Shown here one piece after another: positions 23,034-31,625 of a DNA stretch of 64,000 nucleotides. The first letter of the stretch is position 1; every line of letters begins with the position of its first letter. Source of the DNA: Aphanomyces cochlioides (Eukaryota; Oomycota; Saprolegniomycetes; Saprolegniales; Verrucalvaceae); contig JAHQRK010000019.1 in NCBI GenBank assembly GCA_019828595.1, forward strand, positions 1,521,783 through 1,585,782, written 5' to 3'. Under the pieces are notes generated by a model, which was not told the DNA's origin, searched no databases, and saw only the letters and a program-made list of their open reading frames with translations. Position numbers and translations under genes: made by a program.

Positions 23034-23311
23034 GGTTACGAGCCCAACCCGCGCTACCGAAGTCGTCCTTGCTGCCGCCTTCAACCTCCGCGTCCTACAC
23101 AGCCGTCCCCGCCGCCGTCTGTCCTTTTACTCGTCTGCCCGGTTTTGTTTTGTTGGCTGCGCCTTACAAGACAAGAAGGAAGACCGCCTAGAACGAACAC
23201 CATTACAGTCGTGCTTGTACTCCTTTTGTGAGTGTCGAGTCAGTACCTTCTTGGGAAACACTGTAAGTTCCTCTTCTAGTGACCTTAACTCCTAGTAGAG
23301 TTGGTCAATTT

Positions 23312-23698
23312 ATGAAAGTCAACCCGAAGACCCTCGTCTCGAAGACCGAAGTCAACCGACTCCGCAAGCAACGTCAGGTTCGAGCCAAGAAACAAGCGAA
23401 GCTCCTCAAGCAGTTCCGCCGCGTCAAAGAAGACACCAAAGCCGACAAGATACACCAAGACCTTGTCAACGCTCTTCACCACGTCCAACGAATCAACAAA
23501 AAGTTCAAGGACACTATTTTGACCGACATTTCCGAACAAGGCAAGACATTTGAGAAAATCATCCAGTCTCTTCTCCGTCAAGTCAACACTCTCACGGAAA
23601 GTTCTTTGCAAATTCTCGATCGCACAGTACCACTCGAAATTTCTGAGCACATTGTACACAAGAACTTACACGTCAACCGCGAAAGAAATTATCTCTAA
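23312..23698 (+). CDS. Extra basic reading frame upstream of Copia gag-pol
   Basis: 128 codons from ATG 23312 (MKVNPKTLVSKTEVNRLRKQ) to TAA at 23698, ending 72 bp before the gag-pol ATG in another frame. The N-terminal third is strongly basic (RKQRQVRAKKQAKLLKQFRR), and the rest is heptad-like and helical (LHHVQRINKKF, IIQSLLRQVNTL). It resembles no standard Copia protein; it could be a separate nucleic-acid-binding or Gag-accessory protein. It is intact in a very young element, which suggests it is under use, but there is no homology support here. Confidence 0.6.
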   Translation: MKVNPKTLVSKTEVNRLRKQRQVRAKKQAKLLKQFRRVKEDTKADKIHQDLVNALHHVQRINKKFKDTILTDISEQGKTFEKIIQSLLRQVNTLTESSLQILDRTVPLEISEHIVHKNLHVNRERNYL

Positions 23699-23770
23699 AC
23701 TTACTAATTGATACTTTCTGTCAACACACTTTCACACCAGTATCCAATTTGACCAATCACATTTGTCACC

Positions 23771-26700
23771 ATGGAATTGAAAGATTTCGCTATACATTCC
23801 TTTGATGGAACATACTACTCTGAATGGAAATACCGCATCATGACTTTCCTTGCAGTGAAAGATCTTGATGGTGTTATTGATGGGACTATACCCACAACCG
23901 ACGCATCATTCCGACCTAAGGATAAGAAAGTCCAATCTATCCTCAGTGCAACGATTGCCAACAAACATCTACGTCTTGTTCGAGGCAAGAGTACTTCAAA
24001 AGAAATGCTTGATACTATGGATAAGATTTATGGATCTAAATCTTACATGGGCAAAGGCAATCTATATCAAGAACTACTTTCAACAAGAATCCGTTCGAAT
24101 GAACTTGCTTCAGACTATATCTATCGATTCTCTGTGCTCGTTGAGGAACTTATTGCCTCCGGGTTCACTGACAAGCATTCGTTCTACGTCGAAACATTCT
24201 TGAATAGCCTGGATCATCGCTTTGACAGCTTTGTCGCCTACCAAGTCAATCTTTTTGCGCATGGCCAAGAGATTGAAGTTCATACTCTGGAGACGATTTT
24301 CACAGTGCTCCTACAACATGAGCAACGTGATCAAAAACTTGCTGCTTCTTCTGAAACTGCTTTGACAGCCACGCGAGGTGGTCGTCAACAACAAAAACAA
24401 GCTGGTCGCCAGAATTTCAACTCTACCGCTGAACCTGTCACTTGTTCGTACTGCAAGAAACGCAATCACACGGAAGATGTGTGCCGCAAGAAGATTGCCG
24501 ACTCTAAGTCGAAAACTGCGGCATCCCAAGAATCTACTCGACGCTTACGATTCAAAGACACTGATGATGCGACCTATGCAAACACGCGTCGCAACCAGAA
24601 GTCCACCAAGGAACCTAGCAGTGCACCTACTCAAGGGGTCAGCATGATTGCTACAACTGATATCATCCTGAATGCTTCGGAAGTTCTTGAGGCATCAAGC
24701 GAATGGGTCATTGATTCTGGTGCTTCTGACCATTTCTGCAATAACAGATCATGGTTCACCAATTTGGAACCTTCAACTGGTGTTGTCCGAGCTGCCAATG
24801 GTGGAGATATGGCGATTGAAGGATGTGGTAATATTCACCTCGAGCTGAATACTCCGTCCGGAATAGTTGAGGTTGAACTACAAAATGTCAGCTACTTGCC
24901 TTCTCTTCAATACAACTTGTTTTCTCTTTCCCGAGTCTCGCAACATGGTTTTACCACCGAGTTCTCGAAAGATACATGCTTGATCAAGCGTGGCAAAGAC
25001 ATTTTGGCTCAAGGCGTGAGGAAGCGTACACTCTACTACCTCGACATTGCCAATCCAATAGTATCGACAGTAGCCTTGACCACTGATCACTCTGCAGATC
25101 AATCAAACGATATGGCGTTCTCTCTGCTAGCGAGTTCACCAGCTGATCTTTGGCATGCACGACTTGGACACATTAGTGTCAAATACACTGAGAAAACACG
25201 TCGATATGTTGATGGGATCGACCTCGACAAGTGCAAGCATGAATTCTGTGCAAGCTGCCTTGCAGGGAAGCAGTCCAAGCTACCTTTCCCACAACGCTCG
25301 TTGGCGGTCACTACTGCGCCTTTCGAACTTGTTCACTCGGACATATGTGGTCCTATGCCACATCCAGCTCTGTGTAGTCGAGCGAAATACTTCATCACAT
25401 TTACCGATGACTTCACCCGATTCGGTTTTGTGTTTCTGCTCCTCCAGAAGTCTGATGCGTTCAAATGTTTTACTGAGTTCATGGCACATTGCAACACGCA
25501 GTATAATGGCACTATCCGTTGCCTACGCTCTGACAATGGTGGCGAACACATGTCTGCTGAGTTCACACAATACCTCTCTGAGTATGGTATCAAACATGAG
25601 CGCACGGTGTCGCATACGCCACAACAAAATGGTGTTAGCGAGCGCATGAATCGTACCCTGGTTGAATGTGCTCGAGCAATGCTCCACTTAGCCAATGCAC
25701 CATTACGTTTTTGGTCTGAAGCTGTTAGACATGCCATGTATCTCCGCAATTGCTCTTACTCTGCTTCGACACCCAAGAGTACTCCGTACGAGCGCTTACA
25801 TCAGTCACGTCCTGATTTGTCTGCCCTACGCATTTTTGGATGTGAGGCATATACTCATGTGGAAAAACACGACCGCACCAAGTTTGCGTCGAAAACACTG
25901 CGCACCATGTACATTGGTCATGAACCTGGCGTCAAAGGCTACCGCCTATATTGTGCTAAACCCGAGAAGATCATCATTAGTCGTAATGTTGTCTTCAATG
26001 AAACAACTTGCTTCTTTATTGATGAACCCCTTCCCAGTGTTGCTGACCTCGATCCATCGATCGACAACTCCACGCCTCCTGTACAAGTCCAAAGCACTTC
26101 CGACCCAACACCGGATACATTACCACCGTTGCGTCGCTCTTCTCGTGCTAAACGACTTCCATCTCGTTTCAACGACTCATCTGACCTGGCTAACTTGAAT
26201 GGGACTTCTCGTGGTACCTATACTACACCAACTCGCGATCCACCGCGAACGTCCTCAGTCACTGCCAGCACTTCACCTCCTTCGGCTACCCAACCAACTG
26301 AGAGTGAACACTTCAATCGTGAGCAACCGTCTCATCCAACCCCTGCTCCACCCATGGTCACCCCGACGCAGACTCCTGCTGCATCTGCGGTTCCTTCGAA
26401 TACTACAGCACCCCGTGTCCCTCAACAGCCTGAACATACACAAGTGCATGTTGATAATGTACAGCCCGAGTACATTCCAGTGTTTGATGAACCAACGATC
26501 TCAATCCTTGACCCAGATGCTTCGCGACCACCGCCTCTTCCTGACTCACCGCCGCCTTCTCCATTGTCGACTGGCGTACGTCTTACAACAGAAGAATGGG
26601 AAGCTCTAGTGGTTCAAGAACACCGAATCCTGATGGCTTATGCGCTATCTAGTACTGGACTTCCAACTACCATTCGTCAAGCTTATGCTTCCGATGAACG

Positions 26701-28210
26701 TGATGGATGGATAGCTGCTGCTGAGAAGGAATATGATTCTCTCATGGATCACAATACTTGGACATTGTGTGACTTACCTCCTGGTCGCAAAGCAATCGGT
26801 TGTCGATGGCTCTTCACCAAGAAGTTTGACGCTGATGGCTCACTTGCTCGTTACAAGGCTCGCCTAGTAGCACAAAGCTTCACACAAGTCGCTGGCGTTG
26901 ACTACACCGACGTCTTTGCTCCTGTCATTCGATCGACAAGTATACGACTTCTCATGGCACTCGCAACGATTATGAAGATGGATATTCATCACATGGATGT
27001 TGAAACAGCATTTCTCAATGGCAATGTATCCGAGACACTCTACATCCACCAACCTCCTGGCTTCATCGAGCCTAACAATGAGAAACTTGTCTGCCGCCTA
27101 AATCGAAGCATTTATGGACTTAAACAGTCATCTCGTGAATGGAATATTGCACTCGACAAATACTTCCGATCTAAATCGTTCACTCCACTCTTGAGTGACC
27201 CATGCATTTATGTTCTCCATACACCCCAAAGTTTGTCTTTGGTGGGCGTGTATGTCGATGACTTGATCCTCCTCAGTCAGTCACGCACTTCACTCTCCAA
27301 CATTAAGCGTGACTTGTCTCATCGCTTCAAGATGAAAGATCTTGGACCCCTACGTTTCTGTCTGGGTATGGAAATCCTTCGTTTGGATGAATCTACTTTG
27401 TTCTTGCATCAACGCAAATACATCAAGGACATTCTAGAGCGACACAATCTTGCCGACTGTCACCCGTTGTCGACACCGCAAGATCCTAATGCAACGCATC
27501 GTTCATCATCTTCTACGCTGCCTTATCGCACTGTGGTGGGCGAACTACTCTATCTGACTTCAACGACACGTCCTGACATCGCTTTTACAGTGACATTGCT
27601 ATCAAGACACCTTAGTCAACCAACAGATGAGCACTCAACGATTGCTAAACGAGTTCTAAGATACCTCAAGGGAACTCATGACTATGGAATCATCTATCAA
27701 CCTGTTGACTCCGACCATTACACCATTGAATTATACGTGGATGCTGACTACGCCAATGACAAGTACACAAGACGATCAACTTCTGGCTACCTCCTCTATC
27801 TCAATGGTTGCCTTATCAGCTGGAAATCGAAGCTTCAAAACATTGTTGCTTTATCGACCTCTGGGGCTGAATACATCTCTATGTCTTACGGACTACAAGA
27901 AGCTCTTTGGATTAAATCATTACTTCAAGAACTCAAGTTAAATCTCAAGCTTCCAATCATCGTCTATGAAGACAATCAAAGTACGATCAAGATGGCCGAA
28001 AACCCTACTTTACATCAACGAACGAAACACATTGGCGTGCGACATCACTTTATCCGTGACTTAGTAAAAGAAAAAGTGATTGAAATCAAATACTGCGACA
28101 CGAATTTGATGTTGGCCGACATGCTCACGAAAGCCCTTCCAAAGCCCAAGTTTGAAGAACATCAACGCAACATCTTGGAGCGCATGTCTGACCTACAAAG
28201 TGAAGAATAA
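23771..28210 (+). CDS. Copia Gag-Pol polyprotein, intact
   Basis: 1479 residues. Gag (UBN2-type, about 1-250) ends in the zinc knuckle CSYCKKRNHTEDVC (about 225). The protease has VIDSGASDHFC (about 313). Integrase has the zinc-binding HARLGH...CASC, then the catalytic residues in HSDICGP (about 523), LRSDNGGEH (587) and NGVSERMNRTL (about 620). After a Pro/Thr-rich linker, RT has MDVETAFLNGN (about 1075) and VYVDDLI (about 1160). RNase H has YVDADYAND (about 1322), STSGAEY, YEDNQS and LADMLTKALPK. All catalytic motifs are present and no stop interrupts the frame. Gag and Pol are a single frame, as usual for Copia. Confidence 0.96.
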   Translation: MELKDFAIHSFDGTYYSEWKYRIMTFLAVKDLDGVIDGTIPTTDASFRPKDKKVQSILSATIANKHLRLVRGKSTSKEMLDTMDKIYGSKSYMGKGNLYQELLSTRIRSNELASDYIYRFSVLVEELIASGFTDKHSFYVETFLNSLDHRFDSFVAYQVNLFAHGQEIEVHTLETIFTVLLQHEQRDQKLAASSETALTATRGGRQQQKQAGRQNFNSTAEPVTCSYCKKRNHTEDVCRKKIADSKSKTAASQESTRRLRFKDTDDATYANTRRNQKSTKEPSSAPTQGVSMIATTDIILNASEVLEASSEWVIDSGASDHFCNNRSWFTNLEPSTGVVRAANGGDMAIEGCGNIHLELNTPSGIVEVELQNVSYLPSLQYNLFSLSRVSQHGFTTEFSKDTCLIKRGKDILAQGVRKRTLYYLDIANPIVSTVALTTDHSADQSNDMAFSLLASSPADLWHARLGHISVKYTEKTRRYVDGIDLDKCKHEFCASCLAGKQSKLPFPQRSLAVTTAPFELVHSDICGPMPHPALCSRAKYFITFTDDFTRFGFVFLLLQKSDAFKCFTEFMAHCNTQYNGTIRCLRSDNGGEHMSAEFTQYLSEYGIKHERTVSHTPQQNGVSERMNRTLVECARAMLHLANAPLRFWSEAVRHAMYLRNCSYSASTPKSTPYERLHQSRPDLSALRIFGCEAYTHVEKHDRTKFASKTLRTMYIGHEPGVKGYRLYCAKPEKIIISRNVVFNETTCFFIDEPLPSVADLDPSIDNSTPPVQVQSTSDPTPDTLPPLRRSSRAKRLPSRFNDSSDLANLNGTSRGTYTTPTRDPPRTSSVTASTSPPSATQPTESEHFNREQPSHPTPAPPMVTPTQTPAASAVPSNTTAPRVPQQPEHTQVHVDNVQPEYIPVFDEPTISILDPDASRPPPLPDSPPPSPLSTGVRLTTEEWEALVVQEHRILMAYALSSTGLPTTIRQAYASDERDGWIAAAEKEYDSLMDHNTWTLCDLPPGRKAIGCRWLFTKKFDADGSLARYKARLVAQSFTQVAGVDYTDVFAPVIRSTSIRLLMALATIMKMDIHHMDVETAFLNGNVSETLYIHQPPGFIEPNNEKLVCRLNRSIYGLKQSSREWNIALDKYFRSKSFTPLLSDPCIYVLHTPQSLSLVGVYVDDLILLSQSRTSLSNIKRDLSHRFKMKDLGPLRFCLGMEILRLDESTLFLHQRKYIKDILERHNLADCHPLSTPQDPNATHRSSSSTLPYRTVVGELLYLTSTTRPDIAFTVTLLSRHLSQPTDEHSTIAKRVLRYLKGTHDYGIIYQPVDSDHYTIELYVDADYANDKYTRRSTSGYLLYLNGCLISWKSKLQNIVALSTSGAEYISMSYGLQEALWIKSLLQELKLNLKLPIIVYEDNQSTIKMAENPTLHQRTKHIGVRHHFIRDLVKEKVIEIKYCDTNLMLADMLTKALPKPKFEEHQRNILERMSDLQSEE

Positions 28211-28223
28211 AGTTTGCGGGGAA

Positions 28224-28426
28224 TGTTGAAGCTCACAACGTTGAAGAAGAGATCGAGACGTTCTATCTTACCTTTCATTGCAAAGCAAATTCTCTCTTCT
28301 GACTATTCTCTGTTTGCTTCTCTGTTAAACTTCATCCTCATTATGCATATACTCTAGCTAGCGTATCTTTAGCACATCTCTAGCTCTTCCATAAGTTCTA
28401 ATACACTTTCCATTCAACCTCTTATA
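28224..28426 (+). repeat. Right LTR of the Copia element
   Basis: 203 bp, no difference from the left LTR found by eye; followed by the second CACAG. Confidence 0.95.
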
Positions 28427-28677
28427 CACAGCGCTCGAGAATCCGTCCTTGATGGAGCGCATTGGAGTCTCTCACAAGGCCAAGACGCACTTGAGCGTGC
28501 AAATCAACACGGGCAGGATTGCACTCGTGACGCAGTACCGACGGATGGAGTTCTCCGTGTGCGATGTCCATACCCGCCTGCATGGAAAGAAGAATGTCTT
28601 CATCATCATTGCTGGATCTCCTGCCGAGCCGTACACGTTTGAGAGCCGCCTCTTTGCCGTGGAATTCACTGGCGGCT

Positions 28678-28753
28678 AGGGTTCGCCTAATACGTGTATA
28701 GAGCACTATACGTCTTTATACACGTATAATTTGTATACCATTATTTAGTATAC
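28678..28753. mobile_element. 76-bp insertion with 10-bp target duplication
   Basis: Bounded by ACTGGCGGCT at 28668-28677 and 28754-28763. It holds a 10-bp inverted repeat (TACGTGTATA ... TATACACGTA) separated by a short loop. Ignoring the insert restores the family reading frame (EFTGG then LQLVQ). It is not a GT-AG intron, because the TAG lies at the duplicated boundary. The 10-bp duplication length suggests a tiny MULE-type or fold-back element. Confidence 0.6.
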
Positions 28754-29292
28754 ACTGGCGGCTTGCAACTCGTCCAGCATATCAATGCTCTCAAGACGGC
28801 CACCGCGTTGCCCGACGCGAGCCATGACATGATGCTCAAGGAGCAAGTCCTGAGCACTTTGGAATTTGGCCGTGAAATGTGGACGTTGGCCATGTGGAAC
28901 AAGTTGTACCCGTACTCTGGCCTCGTCCAAGTCCTTCAAAGTGCGGCGGCGTTGCTCGACGAAGGCAACTGGGTCGAAGTCGACGCGGCTTTCAAGACGA
29001 TCTACGACAACTTTCACATGCATGCGGCGATCAACAAAGTCACAGACGGCCGCCATCCCACGTACTATCGTCCATCGCACATGACACTGCTCTTGGCCAA
29101 AGTCAAAGCATTACGACTCCACCTCGCATTGTACATTTAAGAGAGAATTTAACACCACAACGAGCTTCCTTCTTGCTTCTTCATGCTTGATGAGCCGTGG
29201 GGCTTTGCATCACTTGCTCGGTCGTGAAGATCCACCTCTTTCTCATCACGGCCACTGGATTTCTTCACCTGAAGGAAAAGTCTTGAGGATCT

Positions 29293-29580
29293 TTAGCTGG
29301 AACTATGACGGTGACTTGGGGGAATGCGATTGTCCAACGGAGGATCGACAAGTTTGTCAACGATGTGGCCGTCGTCATGGTCTTGGTCCATTGGAGGCAT
29401 CATCTTGACCTCGTTCTGTGTCGAGAGGTTTACTCGCAGCAGCTCATTTTCATCGCAGGACGCATGAGAGGCTCGATCACTTGTTGTCGATGGAGACGGT
29501 CGGACGGTCAAGCACAAAACACACAACGGCGCAACATCTTGGTTTTGCGAATATTTGCACTTCTCACAGCTCCATGGCAT
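29293..29580 (-). CDS. Small RanBP2-type zinc-finger protein
   Basis: 95 residues starting MPWSCEKCKYSQNQDVAPLCVLC, which fits the W-x-C-x2-C ... C-x2-C pattern of RanBP2 zinc fingers (ubiquitin- or RNA-binding in known families). The rest is acidic/His-rich and ends RHSSS. Exons may exist on either side: an upstream piece MAKRAVEKLASNSQ near 29720 is followed by a possible intron. The gene model is therefore minimal. Confidence 0.45.
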   Translation of the reverse strand: MPWSCEKCKYSQNQDVAPLCVLCLTVRPSPSTTSDRASHASCDENELLRVNLSTQNEVKMMPPMDQDHDDGHIVDKLVDPPLDNRIPPSHRHSSS

Positions 29581-30032
29581 CTTTCACAATGCCAATCACG
29601 ACAGAAGTCTAAGAGCGATCATTCGACACAATGTCTGCTCGACTACTACTTGGATACAATTGCTACACTCACAGTGTATGTTGACATTGCGAGTTGCTGG
29701 CGAGTTTCTCGACTGCTCTCTTCGCCATGGCGTACTGCAGTCAAGGCCTATTCTGTCCATACGAGCGGCACACCTTGAGCTATTAATGAGGAAGACTCGG
29801 CGATTATCATGAAACGTTGGTTGTGAAACTGGCAATGCAGGAACACCATGGCGGGTTTAAGGGGTGCGAGGACGTTGACAAAGTACAAAGCCCCTCGACC
29901 TGAATGGAATGTGAGTTTAGAGAGGATTGTCGAGTGAGCTCGATGGCACTTAGGATGACAGGACAGATTTATCACTGCAGCAAAGCTCCGAGAAGGAATT
30001 GGTGCGTGCGAGGTGAGGATTCCAGCTTGATG

Positions 30033-31438
30033 GACGGCTCGTTAGGCTCTGAAGAAGCTCCAGAGGACATCCAAGCAGTTGGAAGATGCAAAGACAGATC
30101 TTAAAGCCACAGTGGAGAAATTGGACCAACGCCAACGCGACTTGAATGCCAAGGAGCTCAAAGTGCAGAGCGACCAAGAAAAGGTCGTCGATGAGCTTTT
30201 TGAAAGCGATGACTGTAGCTGTAGCTGCAAGCTCTTGAAGCAACCGTCGTGCAAAAGCAACTGCAAATGAACAAACTTTATGAACACTTGGAGCGAGATC
30301 TCAACGAAAACACAGTACGTCTCAAGCGACAGCAGCCTTGCTCACTGCAATGGATAGACTCGAGCAAGATCTCTGAATCAACTGGAAGAAGAGCTACGGC
30401 GGCGAGAAGCACTGGTAGCACAAGCGCAGAAAAAGATGCACGAGTTAGATGAACTCGAACGCAGTCTGTTGGCGGTCCGTCTGCTGTAATCACTCAAGTT
30501 GTGATGGTTTCCATAGCGTGACGAGGAGCTGCGACTTCGAGAGGCCGCATTAGCCATCAAGGAACAAGTGCGTTGATCGAGTTGGCATTGTCAAAGCTGT
30601 TAACTAGGACCTGGCATTGCTTGGAGAGCGTATGGTCATTCAAGAGCAGCACGTACGTTGTCATCTTGCGTGCGTGTGCACCAACCGCAAAATTAGTTGG
30701 GAACTATTGAGCGACTGGTGGATGAAAGAGAGAAGGAATCGAAGAGCGAGCAAGAGCGCTTGCGAGTGAAAATGAATCAAGAGATTTCATCATGGGAAGT
30801 GCAGAAAGAAGCCGAGAAATGTCAACTGGACCAAGTAAACAACCCACCAAGGACGACAGATAAAGGCGCTCGTCCTAGTTTCGCAACTTGCATGAGCAAA
30901 AGGAGAGAGAAGTCTGTGAAAGAGTAAGATTCAGCTCGAGTTTCAACGCCATGAACTGGCGTAGAGACGCAAGAAGGAGCTTGAAATGAGCGTGGAAACA
31001 AGTCGCTTGGAACAAAAGCAACGAGTTTTGGAGGTGCAAGCAGCGTGCCTTCGCCTTGTACAAGATCGAGTTTATCTCAAAGGTAAGTCCTCACATGTAA
31101 TCTTCCTTCTCACAGGGAGAAGACGAGGATTTGATCATGCAAGAACAAGTCTTGATGAATCGAAGAAAGGAATGGGAGGATGAAAAAGAGCACGAGACAA
31201 AGTTGTGGGAAAGACAGCAGAAAGAGCTCAAGCGTCAGGTACGACGACGAGATAGTCAAGCTCATGATGGAGAGACTCAGGTGAAGAGACTCGAATCGTT
31301 TGCAGCAGACGTCGAAGCCCAGGCGAATATGAACACCAAACAGCAACAAGCCTTGGACGAGAGATTCGAGCAGGTCAGTCTCGGTGAAAAGTCTGCAAGC
31401 GTACAAAATAATGTGGCTAGATCACAAGACGAGAGCTA
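30033..31438 (+). CDS. Coiled-coil protein with many short exons (approximate model)
   Basis: A chain of coiled-coil pieces on one strand in shifting frames: LQRTSKQLEDAKTDLKATVE (30053 onward), ELRRREALVAQAQKKMHELD (about 30390), RDEELRLREAALAIKEQ (30520), DLALLGERMVIQEQ (30609), TIERLVDEREKESKSEQERL (30700), KKELEMSVETSRLEQKQRVL (30973), EDLIMQEQVLMNRRKEWEDE (31128). Joints mostly carry gt and ag at the right places, for example gtgcgttg...aactag between 30571 and 30608, so this is likely one gene with introns of about 35-50 bp. The start and end exons are uncertain. Related in style to the coiled-coil gene immediately downstream; possibly cytoskeletal or ciliary, but unassigned. Confidence 0.5.
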
Positions 31439-31625
31439 GCGTTCCAACGAAGATCCTCCCAGACGTGACGCTAGCAGTAGATAATTCCTTCGTCATTCAA
31501 AGTCACGGAGCCTCTTTCTCACCAGCACTGGTTGCTCTACTTGAATTTTGTTGTATGTTGACTTCTGGACATTGGTTTCAGTTTCATCTAAAGTTAGCAT
31601 CTTTCTTATTGACGCAGCTCATGTC

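Larger units (their letters stand above)
22831..28426 (+). mobile_element. Full-length Ty1/Copia retrotransposon, very young
   Basis: 5596 bp with 203-bp LTRs (22831-23033, 28224-28426) that look identical by eye, a 5-bp target duplication CACAG (22826-22830, 28427-28431), a purine-rich tract before the 3' LTR (agtttgcggggaa) and an intact 1479-codon gag-pol. An extra 5' reading frame precedes gag-pol. Everything points to a recent insertion of a possibly active copy. Confidence 0.96.
22737..29140 (+). pseudogene. Cluster-family copy E, split by a Copia element and a 76-bp insert
   Basis: Starts at ATG 22737 (MASTLYKLSS) and reads to FEHGVACHFT at 22830, where the Copia element enters. It resumes at 28432 with ALENPSLMERIGVSH and runs on through HLSVQINTGRIALVTQY and FESRLFAVEFTGG. 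A second insert at 28678-28753 adds a stop, after which LQLVQHINAL, REMWTLAMWNKLYPYSGLVQ and the end LLLAKVKALRLHL follow. The coding sense across both insertion points is continuous once one copy of each duplicated target is ignored, so the gene was probably functional until recently. Opposite strand to copies A-D and the most divergent of the five. Confidence 0.78.

Noticed and set aside
28678..28753. 76-bp segment in family copy E as an intron
   Set aside because: The only GT...AG choice leaves the TAG in the exon, and no relative has an intron there; flanking 10-bp duplicates fit an insertion.
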